NCBI RefSeq assembly: GCF_006385675.1
Contig: NZ_VFRR01000025.1
Location: forward strand, 1-46,659
DNA: 46,659 nucleotides
Origin: Maribrevibacterium harenarium
GTDB taxonomy: Bacteria > Pseudomonadota > Gammaproteobacteria > Pseudomonadales > Marinomonadaceae
Direction: 5' to 3'
The notes under the pieces were generated by a model that was not told the DNA's origin, did not search any database, and saw only the letters and a list, made by a program, of their open reading frames with translations. Positions 18,718-24,201 of the stretch are shown here, piece after piece (the first letter of the stretch is position 1; every line of letters begins with the position of its first letter). Position numbers and translations under genes: made by a program.

Positions 18718-18991
18718 TATCTATATCCTTATAGCTCTGGTAGGCATTATCAAGATGTTGAATTTTTGGGGGGTTATCCAGTGCATCGAAAAATCGATTC
18801 GCTCCGTCCATGGACAATTTTAAAAGCCTATCACGCTCAAATACCACTTTGGCGCGATCGAGAGCAGCATCAATCAAAAACTGAGACATAGAGGCACCAG
18901 AAAGCTCCGCCGCATTAAGAATGATCTCTTGAATCTCTTTCGGCGCACGAGCGACGAGTCGCACGTTTTCTGGTATGTGAGACATACTCAT
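18686..18991 (-). CDS. DUF1778-type ribbon-helix-helix antitoxin (TacA-like)
   Basis: 101 residues from the ATG at 18991 (MSMSHIPENVRLVARAPKEIQE). The ribbon-helix-helix region is VRLVARAPKEIQEIILNAAELSGASMSQFLIDAAL. The C-terminal tail (RVKRKS, KIQHLDNAYQSYKDIDN) would wrap the toxin. The start is set by AAAGGGGA 6 bp upstream. A longer frame with an ATG at 19039 is rejected because that ATG lies within the -10 element and operator. Confidence 0.85.
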   Translation of the reverse strand: MSMSHIPENVRLVARAPKEIQEIILNAAELSGASMSQFLIDAALDRAKVVFERDRLLKLSMDGANRFFDALDNPPKIQHLDNAYQSYKDIDNGVARVKRKS

Positions 18992-19033
18992 ATTTATCCC
19001 CTTTCGAGTCGCTTTTCGATTAAAAGTAATTGT

Positions 19034-19084
19034 TGCCATTATGGCACCACGATAGTAAAAAATCAAAAAAGTGCCATTTTGGCA
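19034..19084 (-). promoter_or_regulatory. promoter and twin operators of the TacAT-like module
   Basis: On the minus strand TTGATT (19066-19061), a 17-bp spacer and CATAAT (19043-19038). Two near-identical 13-bp palindromes TGCCATWWTGGCA sit at 19034-19046 (over the -10) and 19072-19084 (just upstream of the -35), consistent with autorepression by the antitoxin. Confidence 0.7.
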
Positions 19085-19119
19085 TCTACCCCCACTAGCA
19101 CAAAAAAATGCAATGAATT

Positions 19120-19359
19120 GAGCGCTGGTGATATAGAGGGATTTCTTTCTCAATTGGAGTACTTGCCTATCTCGATAGACTCCGCCATAGCGCTCAAGGC
19201 TTTTCTAGAACCTTAAACATTGCTAGAGCTTATAATCTAACGAGCTATGATGGGACTTACTTAGAGCTTGCCATTCGTAAAGGGGTTGCGCTTGCGACTA
19301 TAGACAAAAAGCTTATTACCGCCGCGAAGCAAGCAGGAGTTGAAGTGTATTTACGTTAA
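19120..19359 (+). pseudogene. vapC (PIN-domain toxin) remnant, truncated and frameshifted
   Basis: The 3' part of a VapC toxin gene. Frame 1 reads NELSAGDIEGFLSQLEYLPI and on to SAIALKAF, stopping at a TAA at 19214. One frame over, homology continues through TLNIARAYNLTSYDGTYLEL, KGVALATIDKKLITAAKQAG and VEVYLR to a TAA at 19357-19359. The T-Y/D-x-x-Y-L-E-L-A and A-T-x-D motifs are the C-terminal PIN-domain acidic signatures. The 5' half, including the first catalytic aspartate, and any vapB are missing. The frameshift falls in the TTTT run at about 19202. It lies inside the 56-bp-repeat-bounded cassette, divergent from the TacAT-like pair. Confidence 0.75.
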
Positions 19360-19376
19360 ATCAGTGCCGAGATCGA

Positions 19377-19432
19377 GCGTCAAACGTCACCTGCCTTCAG
19401 ATCGTGAATTGCTGTGGCGCTAGAATAGCATA
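19377..19432. repeat. 56-bp direct repeat, copy 2
   Basis: Identical to 18131-18186. This copy lies directly against the porin terminator and holds a non-functional relic of the ftsK start (TTGACGC then unrelated sequence). Its position next to the porin suggests it is the original outer boundary of the ftsK upstream region. Confidence 0.95.
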
Positions 19433-19458
19433 AAAAAACCAGCCCGAAGGCTGGTTTT
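19431..19458 (-). terminator. terminator after the porin gene
   Basis: AAACCAGCC-CGAA-GGCTGGTTT stem. On the minus strand it is followed by a T run that begins at the edge of the 56-bp repeat. Confidence 0.8.
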
Positions 19459-19481
19459 CGCTTTCACTAAGATAGGGAATC

Positions 19482-20366
19482 TTAGAAAGAAGCTTTGGCA
19501 CCGATAACAGTCTTCTCCATAGACTTATCGCCAGTCAGAGAAGCTGCGTAGTAAGTTACGTCACCAGCTTTGAACCAAGCAGCAACTTCGGTGTTGCTAT
19601 CGTCAGCATTTTTCGCTGCTTCTTGGTTCATTGAGTGTTGGACGCTAAGTTTAAGAGCGTCTGTAGGAGCAAAAGTAGCACCCACTACTACAGAACCGAC
19701 TTTTGATGCTTCAGCAGTTTTCGCTGCTTTATCGTAGTACTCACCACCAGCATATGAAACTGTTACAGTGGCCGGACCAGCAGGAATAGAAGCGCCGATC
19801 GCGTAAATAGTGTGCTCGTCTTTAAGTTTTGAAGTTGTCTCGCCTGCATAAGTACCGAATGATGCAGTAACGTTAGCTACACCAAGGTCTTGAGAGTACT
19901 TAGCAGCAGCACCAACACCATTCTGGTCAGTTGCCATTTCCAGTGCGACAGTTAAACCGGGCATTACTGCATAGCGGATACCCAAATCAGTTTGGGAACC
20001 ATCACCATACTCGCCTTCGATAACACGGTCTGCTTTTAGGTAACCATCATCAGCGATAGAACCGTCGAAGTCACCAAAAGATACAGCACCTTGAGTAACT
20101 TTAGCAGAAACGATAGTTGCAGTTGCACCACGGAACTCGATCAACGTAGACACAACACCAGTATCGATGTTTAGATTGACTTCGCCTTTACTACCCCAAG
20201 TGTCATTGTTGCCATTAGCAGTAGCATCATCGTGCTTGTCACCAAGCATTGCCATTTCCAAGCCAGCTTGACCAGAAAAAACTGGCTCAGCAGCAAAAGT
20301 AGCAGTAGAAACAGCAGCCGCAACAGCAGTTACTGCGAAAACAGAAGCAAGTTTAATCGCTTTCAT
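19482..20366 (-). CDS. outer-membrane porin
   Basis: A 294-residue beta-barrel. The signal peptide MKAIKLASVFAVTAVAAAVS...TFA is cleaved before AEPVFSG. The mature part has alternating aromatic/hydrophobic strands and acidic loops (EFRGATATIVSAKV, ASFGTYAGETTSKL, VSYAGGEYYD) and ends in a C-terminal phenylalanine (GAKASF), the BAM recognition signature. It resembles gram-negative general porins of marine gammaproteobacteria. Pore selectivity cannot be read. A Pho-box-like sequence 113 bp upstream raises the possibility of phosphate-starvation control. It occupies the place where trxB lies in Pseudomonas between ftsK and aat. Confidence 0.8.
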   Translation of the reverse strand: MKAIKLASVFAVTAVAAAVSTATFAAEPVFSGQAGLEMAMLGDKHDDATANGNNDTWGSKGEVNLNIDTGVVSTLIEFRGATATIVSAKVTQGAVSFGDFDGSIADDGYLKADRVIEGEYGDGSQTDLGIRYAVMPGLTVALEMATDQNGVGAAAKYSQDLGVANVTASFGTYAGETTSKLKDEHTIYAIGASIPAGPATVTVSYAGGEYYDKAAKTAEASKVGSVVVGATFAPTDALKLSVQHSMNQEAAKNADDSNTEVAAWFKAGDVTYYAASLTGDKSMEKTVIGAKASF

Positions 20367-20818
20367 TCAAGATTCCCCTTTAATTATAAATAGTCGGTCT
20401 CAAGACCTTTTGAAAGGTTCTGTTACCTTATCAAGAAACGCTGAAAAATCAACGACTCAGATATACTAAAACCCATCAGTTGCAGTTTTGTGACAGATTC
20501 ACACCACCGCAAACATTTTTAGTTCCAAAAAACGATATCCGAACGGTTATTCAACTGATCGCTTCGAACTAGGGTGATTAAAACCAAGTTTTCCTTTGTG
20601 GGTCAAGCACTCGACGCTATTTTTTTCAGTTTTTTTTGCTTTTTTCCGCCAATCACGCATCTAAATCAGGTTGGCGTTGACAGTTGCTCACGATTCTTAT
20701 GAAATCTGAAGCAGGTTACAAGCCTTACTTGGTACACTCGTCATCTTGACGATAACATCTAGTTGGACACCAAGTTACTCTTTTTAAGACTGTTTTTAGA
20801 ATCACAAACACCGACTTC
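20367..20818. other. 452-bp intergenic region between divergent porin and aat genes
   Basis: No credible gene. It holds the porin upstream region with a Pho-box-like site at 20479-20496, a short GGTC/GACC hairpin near 20393, T-rich tracts at 20621-20645, and a TTGACA at 20677-20682 that lacks a well-placed -10. No Shine-Dalgarno precedes aat. Confidence 0.6.
20479..20496 (-). promoter_or_regulatory. candidate Pho box upstream of the porin
   Basis: On the minus strand CTGTCAC-AAAA-CTGCAAC, against the PhoB consensus CTGTCAY-AWAW-CTGTCAY: first half complete, second half 5 of 7. An A/T-rich -10-like GTATAT follows about 12 bp downstream, the usual PhoB-promoter spacing. Confidence 0.4.
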
Positions 20819-21565
20819 ATGACCTCTCACCCAGAACCTGAGCTGCTGATCCTAGCGGATGACCCACACGAGCTACCTAACCCCCACAAAGCTCTCCATG
20901 AGCCGGAGGGTTTAGCGGCTATTGGAGGGGATTTAACACCGAAACGCTTGCTCAATATGTATCAGCATGGTTTTTTCCCTTGGTTTAGCGAGCAAGACCC
21001 GATCTTGTGGTGGCACCCGGCAGAGCGTTGCGTGATTGCGCCAGAGGCGTTTCATTGCAATCGCAGCCTACGTAAGGCGGTTAAACGGGGCAATTGGCAA
21101 TGGCGCATCAATGGGAACTTCCCGACTGTGATACGCACCTGTGCGGCCTTACGAGCCCATGAGGAAGGCACTTGGATCGTACCCGAGATCGAACAAGCCT
21201 ATACCCGCCTGCATAAGCTTGGCTATGCTTTTTCCGTGGAAACCTATTTAGACGGGGAGCTGGCCGGTGGTTTTTACGGGGTCGCCATGGGTCAGCAATT
21301 TTACGGAGAATCCATGTTTTCCCTGAAGCCTAACGGCTCGAAAATCGCCTTAGGACAGTTTTGCGCTCTGTGCCCAGAGCTCGGTATTCGGCTCATCGAT
21401 TGCCAAGTGGAGTCGGAGCATTTGCTTACCTTGGGGGCGAAACTGATGCCCCGCCCGGAGTTTGTTGACGTGTTAAAACGCCATGTACCGATGCAGACAC
21501 CGAACCTTGCCCTACAAAAATTGGCACTAAATCACGAGTTAATGCCAGTTACATTTGCCTTATGA
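20819..21565 (+). CDS. aat: leucyl/phenylalanyl-tRNA-protein transferase
   Basis: A 248-residue enzyme that adds Leu or Phe from aminoacyl-tRNA to N-terminal Lys/Arg of proteins, making N-degrons for ClpS-ClpA-ClpP. Signatures: the PNPHKALHEPEGLAAIGGDL start, MYQHGFFPWFSEQDPILWWH, EEGTWIVPEIEQAYTRLH, GGFYGVAMGQQFYGESMFS and LIDCQVESEHLLTLGAK. Length is normal. Its partners clpS and clpA are both in this window. The arginyl/leucyl transferase bpt, often between aat and infA in Pseudomonas relatives, is absent here. Confidence 0.96.
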   Translation: MTSHPEPELLILADDPHELPNPHKALHEPEGLAAIGGDLTPKRLLNMYQHGFFPWFSEQDPILWWHPAERCVIAPEAFHCNRSLRKAVKRGNWQWRINGNFPTVIRTCAALRAHEEGTWIVPEIEQAYTRLHKLGYAFSVETYLDGELAGGFYGVAMGQQFYGESMFSLKPNGSKIALGQFCALCPELGIRLIDCQVESEHLLTLGAKLMPRPEFVDVLKRHVPMQTPNLALQKLALNHELMPVTFAL

Positions 21566-21669
21566 CGCTGATTTGGGCAAAATATCGGCGATTCGAAAAA
21601 CCGTGTGGCGCAGCCAGATACTGCCCACAGGACTTAAGCTATTGATCTAAATAGCAAATAAGCAATTTT

Positions 21670-21681
21670 GGCCGGTCGGCC
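21670..21681. promoter_or_regulatory. short palindrome in the infA leader
   Basis: GGCCG-GT-CGGCC, 28 bp upstream of infA. It could form a small leader hairpin; function unknown. Confidence 0.3.
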
Positions 21682-21708
21682 TTTGATAAATTACAGGACT
21701 TCTATACA

Positions 21709-21927
21709 GTGGCAAAAGAAGACAGCATTGAAATGGAAGGGACTATCGTCGATACCCTTCCTAACACTATGTTCCGCGTGGAACTAGAAAACGGTCACGT
21801 TGTGACGGCTCATATCTCTGGCAAAATGCGTAAAAACTACATCCGCATCTTGACTGGCGATAAAGTGAAGGTGGAATTGACCCCTTACGACTTGTCTAAA
21901 GGTCGCATTGTTTACCGCTCGCGCTAA
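21709..21927 (+). CDS. infA: translation initiation factor IF-1
   Basis: A 72-residue OB-fold protein ([51 protein letters not shown]) that binds the 30S A site with IF-2 and IF-3. The start is a GTG at 21709, preceded by ACAGGA. Length and sequence are nearly invariant in the family. Confidence 0.97.
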   Translation: MAKEDSIEMEGTIVDTLPNTMFRVELENGHVVTAHISGKMRKNYIRILTGDKVKVELTPYDLSKGRIVYRSR

Positions 21928-21946
21928 GACGCAGACGGAATGATTG

Positions 21947-21976
21947 AAAACGGTTGCCTCGGCAGCCGTTTTTTAT
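21947..21976 (+). terminator. terminator after infA
   Basis: AACGGTTGCC-TC-GGCAGCCGTT (one wobble) followed by TTTTATTTT. Confidence 0.8.
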
Positions 21977-21992
21977 TTTGATGCCCCTAATT

Positions 21993-22120
21993 TATCGGCC
22001 ATAGAATGGCCTCGTACGAGCTCAATCCTTTGAGCGATTTTACGCTTATCGGCCATAGAATGGCCTCGTACGAACCCAATCCTTTGAGCGATTTTGGTTC
22101 CTATCGGCCATGGAATGGCC
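21993..22120. repeat. palindromic tandem repeats R1-R3
   Basis: Two full ~54-bp units (from 21993 and 22047) and a truncated third (22102-22120). Each full unit holds three short palindromes in order: GGCCAT-AGA-ATGGCC, the perfect CTCGTACGAG (degenerate in R2), and GCTCAA-TCCT-TTGAGC. The array begins 16 bp after the infA terminator and ends at the zeta-like gene upstream region. Confidence 0.85.
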
Positions 22121-22171
22121 GTTAGATACGCTATACTGGTAGCCATTCATTACCAATCAGTTTTGAAAAAC

Positions 22172-22750
22172 ATGATTACTCAGAAAGAAATTTTCATCAT
22201 TGCAGGGCCAAATGGCTCAGGTAAAACAACTTTCGCCATGGATTTAATTGACCAAGGCTTAATAGAGCATTACCTAAACGCAGATGAAATTGCAAAAGAA
22301 CTGACGATTGAAAATTCTGCCCACGCTAACGCACGTGCCGCGAGATGTTTTCTGAAACGACTTAAAAAGGCTTCACTTAGCGGTGAAAGCTTTGCTCTTG
22401 AAACAACATTATCTGGACTTGGTTACCTTGACCATATCAAAAAGTGGCAAGAATCCGGCTGGAAAGTTTCGATCTTTTACCTATTTCTAAGCTCCGTGGA
22501 TGTATCGAAACAGCGTGTAGCGGAGAGAGTCACTCACGGAGGTCATTCTATTCCAATAGAAGATATTGAGCGTAGATTCCCGAAAGGAATTAAAAACTTC
22601 TACCACAAGTACGCGAAATTAGCAGATTATGCTCAATGTATTTATAATGAAAACCAAACACCGGTTGCCGTTTTCAGTATCATCGGGGGTCGTGTAGAAA
22701 TCCATGATGCACATTTGTTTGAGACGTTTTCAGAGGTAGCTAATGATTAA
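22172..22750 (+). CDS. zeta-toxin-like P-loop kinase
   Basis: 192 residues from the ATG at 22172 (MITQKEIFIIAGPNGSGKTT). The P-loop GPNGSGKTT spans residues 12-20. NADEIAKEL and the switch-like ESFALETTLSG follow, all features of the zeta-toxin/AAA_33 family. Zeta toxins phosphorylate UDP-N-acetylglucosamine, but chromosomal relatives may have other substrates, so the target is unknown. C-terminal part: GWKVSIFYLFLSSVDVSKQR, RVTHGGHSIPIEDIERRF. A -10-like TATACT is at 22132-22137. The stop overlaps the next gene by 8 bp (ATGATTAA). It lies wholly within a repeat-bordered island. Confidence 0.8.
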   Translation: MITQKEIFIIAGPNGSGKTTFAMDLIDQGLIEHYLNADEIAKELTIENSAHANARAARCFLKRLKKASLSGESFALETTLSGLGYLDHIKKWQESGWKVSIFYLFLSSVDVSKQRVAERVTHGGHSIPIEDIERRFPKGIKNFYHKYAKLADYAQCIYNENQTPVAVFSIIGGRVEIHDAHLFETFSEVAND

Positions 22751-22934
22751 GCCTGAATCAGAGTACAAACCTCCATTTAATGGAGTGGAAATACTACAGT
22801 GCGCCGTTGACAAAGTAATACGTCGACGCAAGGCCATGGGGCAATATGTAATCATTGGAGAATCAGGGAAAGCGAAGAAACTGGACTTCTCCGCACGTGA
22901 TACCGAAATGGAAGTTGATGTTCGGAAAACCTAA
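22743..22934 (+). CDS. small partner protein of the zeta-like kinase
   Basis: A 63-residue, charged protein of unknown family (MIKPESEYKPPFNGVEILQC, VIRRRKAMGQYVIIGESG). The start overlaps the kinase stop, so translation is coupled. It has no recognised DNA-binding motif and no membrane segment. From its position it may be an antitoxin or modulator of the kinase, although classic epsilon antitoxins lie upstream of zeta and are helical bundles of ~90 residues. Confidence 0.7.
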   Translation: MIKPESEYKPPFNGVEILQCAVDKVIRRRKAMGQYVIIGESGKAKKLDFSARDTEMEVDVRKT

Positions 22935-22957
22935 TACTCAGCAGAAGCTTTAATACC

Positions 22958-23040
22958 TATCGGCTATGGCAGAGCCTCATGCGAACTCAATCCTTTGAGT
23001 GATTTACGCATATCGGCCATAGAATGGCCTCTTACAAAGA
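22958..23040. repeat. palindromic repeats R4-R5
   Basis: R4 (from 22958) has altered arms: GGCT...AGCC, and ACTCAA-TCCT-TTGAGT where R1 has GCTCAA/TTGAGC. The changes on the two sides match, so the hairpins are kept. R5 (23011-23040) is cut short where block A starts. Confidence 0.8.
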
Positions 23041-23043
23041 CTG

Positions 23044-23175
23044 ATCACCCGCACAGCGGGTTTCCACTTTGCAAAGCAAGGCATCGGGCTCTGTTTCGCA
23101 GCGACCTTACAAGCTTGCTTGTGGAGCCAGAAACAGTTGCCTGCTGGCGAAGCTGGTAATTGACCATGGAATGGC
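23044..23175. repeat. structured repeat block A (plus degenerate R6)
   Basis: A ~117-bp block repeated in the same orientation at 23983. It contains the hairpin ACCCGC-ACA-GCGGGT (23047-23061), CTGTTTC (23091-23097) pairing with GAAACAG (23130-23136), and an inner ACAAGC-TT-GCTTGT hairpin (23109-23122). A degenerate GGCCAT-like unit (23159-23175) closes it. Confidence 0.85.
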
Positions 23176-23195
23176 ATAAAAAAATGATAGGCGAA

Positions 23196-23480
23196 CTATT
23201 CGCCAAGAGGCCATTGCCTAGATGTGTGCAGTACTCGGAGTATGGCAATATCCGCGCCGTGATGTTGATATACGATAAGATAGCTGGGAGTCAGCACTAA
23301 CTCACGAGTCATTTCAACAAGCCCCACGCGCCCCATATCTGGAAAATCTAGCAGTTGGGTCACACGCTGCTGAAGAAGGGCAAAAAGCTGTGCAGCAGCT
23401 GTTGGGTTCTTTGACTGAAGGTATTCCATTAGGTCAAAAAGATCATTTTGAGCGTACTCAGTCCATTGAATCTCTGCCAT
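23196..23480 (-). CDS. ParE/RelE-superfamily toxin
   Basis: A 94-residue protein with the ParE fold (MAEIQWTEYAQNDLFDLMEYL, FPDMGRVGLVEMTRELVLTP, YLIVYQHHGADIAILRVLHT, SRQWP). The R-E-L-V-x-x-x-Y-x-I-x-Y pattern and the C-terminal H-x-x-R-Q-W are typical of the ParE branch, whose toxins act on gyrase or mRNA. The target is not assignable from sequence. The start overlaps the antitoxin by 23 bp. Together they form the minus-strand TA module between repeat blocks A and B. Confidence 0.88.
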   Translation of the reverse strand: MAEIQWTEYAQNDLFDLMEYLQSKNPTAAAQLFALLQQRVTQLLDFPDMGRVGLVEMTRELVLTPSYLIVYQHHGADIAILRVLHTSRQWPLGE

Positions 23481-23763
23481 TACTACCGCGCTCCATGCGA
23501 GACTTCAACTCTTCCATGACTTGGTGATGTGGTTTCATATTGCCCGGCTCTGTTAGGGCCTGATGAACTTTTTGACGGAACCAAATATCGTAGCTTGCTT
23601 GATCCGTGGTTAATCCAGCTGGCAAGCCCCCTTCTTTGGCAATAAAAGTCAGCAGGATACGGACAGCATCGGATACAGTTAAACCAAATTCGGCAAGCTT
23701 CGCGGTAGCGTCTGCTTTCAACTCTTCGTCTATTCTAACGTGTAGCATTGAGGTTCGTGACAT
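23458..23763 (-). CDS. RelB/DinJ-family antitoxin
   Basis: A 101-residue protein starting MSRTSMLHVRIDEELKADAT. The N-terminal ribbon-helix-helix (LHVRIDEELKADATAKLAEFGLTVSDAVRILL) is the RelB/DinJ type. The C-terminal WFRQKVHQALTEPGNMKPHH binds toxin. GGAGGAATTGCT directly upstream fixes the ATG at 23763; the longer frame up to 24006 runs through the repeats and is spurious. Confidence 0.88.
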   Translation of the reverse strand: MSRTSMLHVRIDEELKADATAKLAEFGLTVSDAVRILLTFIAKEGGLPAGLTTDQASYDIWFRQKVHQALTEPGNMKPHHQVMEELKSRMERGSNGRDSMD

Positions 23764-23782
23764 AGCAATTCCTCCTATCGAT

Positions 23783-23817
23783 CTCAATATTATGTATCTC
23801 AATTGAGTGACAGGCAA
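23783..23817 (-). promoter_or_regulatory. promoter and operator of the RelB/ParE module
   Basis: On the minus strand TTGCCT (23817-23812), a 17-bp spacer and CATAAT (23794-23789). The palindrome CTCAATTGAG (23798-23807) lies in the spacer, with a half-site CTCAATAT at 23783-23790. Confidence 0.65.
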
Positions 23818-23844
23818 GTAATCGCAAAGTCTCAAATAGGTTAT

Positions 23845-23982
23845 AAATTGGCCACTCAATGGAAATGTACGAACCCAGTCCTTTGGGTGATTTACGCATA
23901 TCGGCCATCGAATGGCCTCGTACGAGCCCAATCCTTTGGGTGATTTTGCATTTATCGGCCATGGAATGGCCTCGTACAAAAA
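23845..23982. repeat. palindromic repeats R7-R9
   Basis: R7 (from 23845) is diverged, but its ACCCA...TGGGT hairpin is intact. R8 (23899-23952) is a full unit with GCCCAA/TTGGGT. R9 (from 23953) runs into block B at about 23983, the same junction type as R5 with block A. Confidence 0.8.
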
Positions 23983-24098
23983 ATCACCCGCACAGCGGGT
24001 TTCCACTTTATGAAGCGAGACATCAGGCTCTGTTTCGCAGCGACCTTACAAGCTTGCTTGTGGAGCCAGAAACAGTAGCCTGAAGACGCAGCTGATAA
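23983..24098. repeat. structured repeat block B
   Basis: Second copy of block A, same orientation. The long stem is better here: CAGGCT+CTGTTTC (24024-24036) pairs with GAAACAG-T-AGCCTG (24069-24082), 13 bp with one bulge. It holds the same inner ACAAGC/GCTTGT hairpin and the ACCCGC/GCGGGT hairpin at 23986-24000. Confidence 0.85.
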
Positions 24099-24180
24099 TC
24101 GGCTATGGAATAGCCTCCTACAAGCTCAATCCTTTGGGTGATTTTACGCTTATCGGCCATAGAATGGCCTATTGCAAAGA
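24096..24180. repeat. palindromic repeats R10-R11
   Basis: R10 (24096-24150) has GGCTAT-GGA-ATAGCC in place of GGCCAT-AGA-ATGGCC, a two-sided compensatory change. R11 (24151-24180) is partial and ends 6 bp before the clpA stop codon. Confidence 0.8.
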
Positions 24181-24181
24181 G

Positions 24182-24201
24182 CCGCCCTAGTGCAGGGCGG
24201 T
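24182..24201 (-). terminator. hairpin over the clpA stop codon
   Basis: CCGCCCT-AGTGC-AGGGCGG spans the last clpA codons. On the minus strand it is followed by CTCTTTGC, only weakly T-rich, so termination is uncertain. Confidence 0.45.

Noticed and set aside
18992..19153. Longer antitoxin frame starting at 19153 or 19039
   Set aside because: The upstream part covers the promoter -35/-10 and operators; a strong Shine-Dalgarno precedes 18991.
20677..20705. TTGACA-based promoter for aat
   Set aside because: No acceptable -10 hexamer at 16-18 bp; kept only as a note in the intergenic entry.
23764..24006. 182-residue version of the RelB-type antitoxin
   Set aside because: The extra N-terminal 81 residues are translated repeat sequence; GGAGG sits directly before the ATG at 23763.
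23045..24083. Short open frames over blocks A and B (for example 23045-23248 minus, 23859-24083 plus)
   Set aside because: They are made entirely of repeat sequence, have no ribosome sites and run through the hairpins.
21993..24180. CRISPR array or integron attC array
   Set aside because: The 54-bp units are contiguous and internally palindromic with no unique spacers of fixed size, no cas genes are present, and no GTTRRRY-type attC boundaries or integrase are seen.
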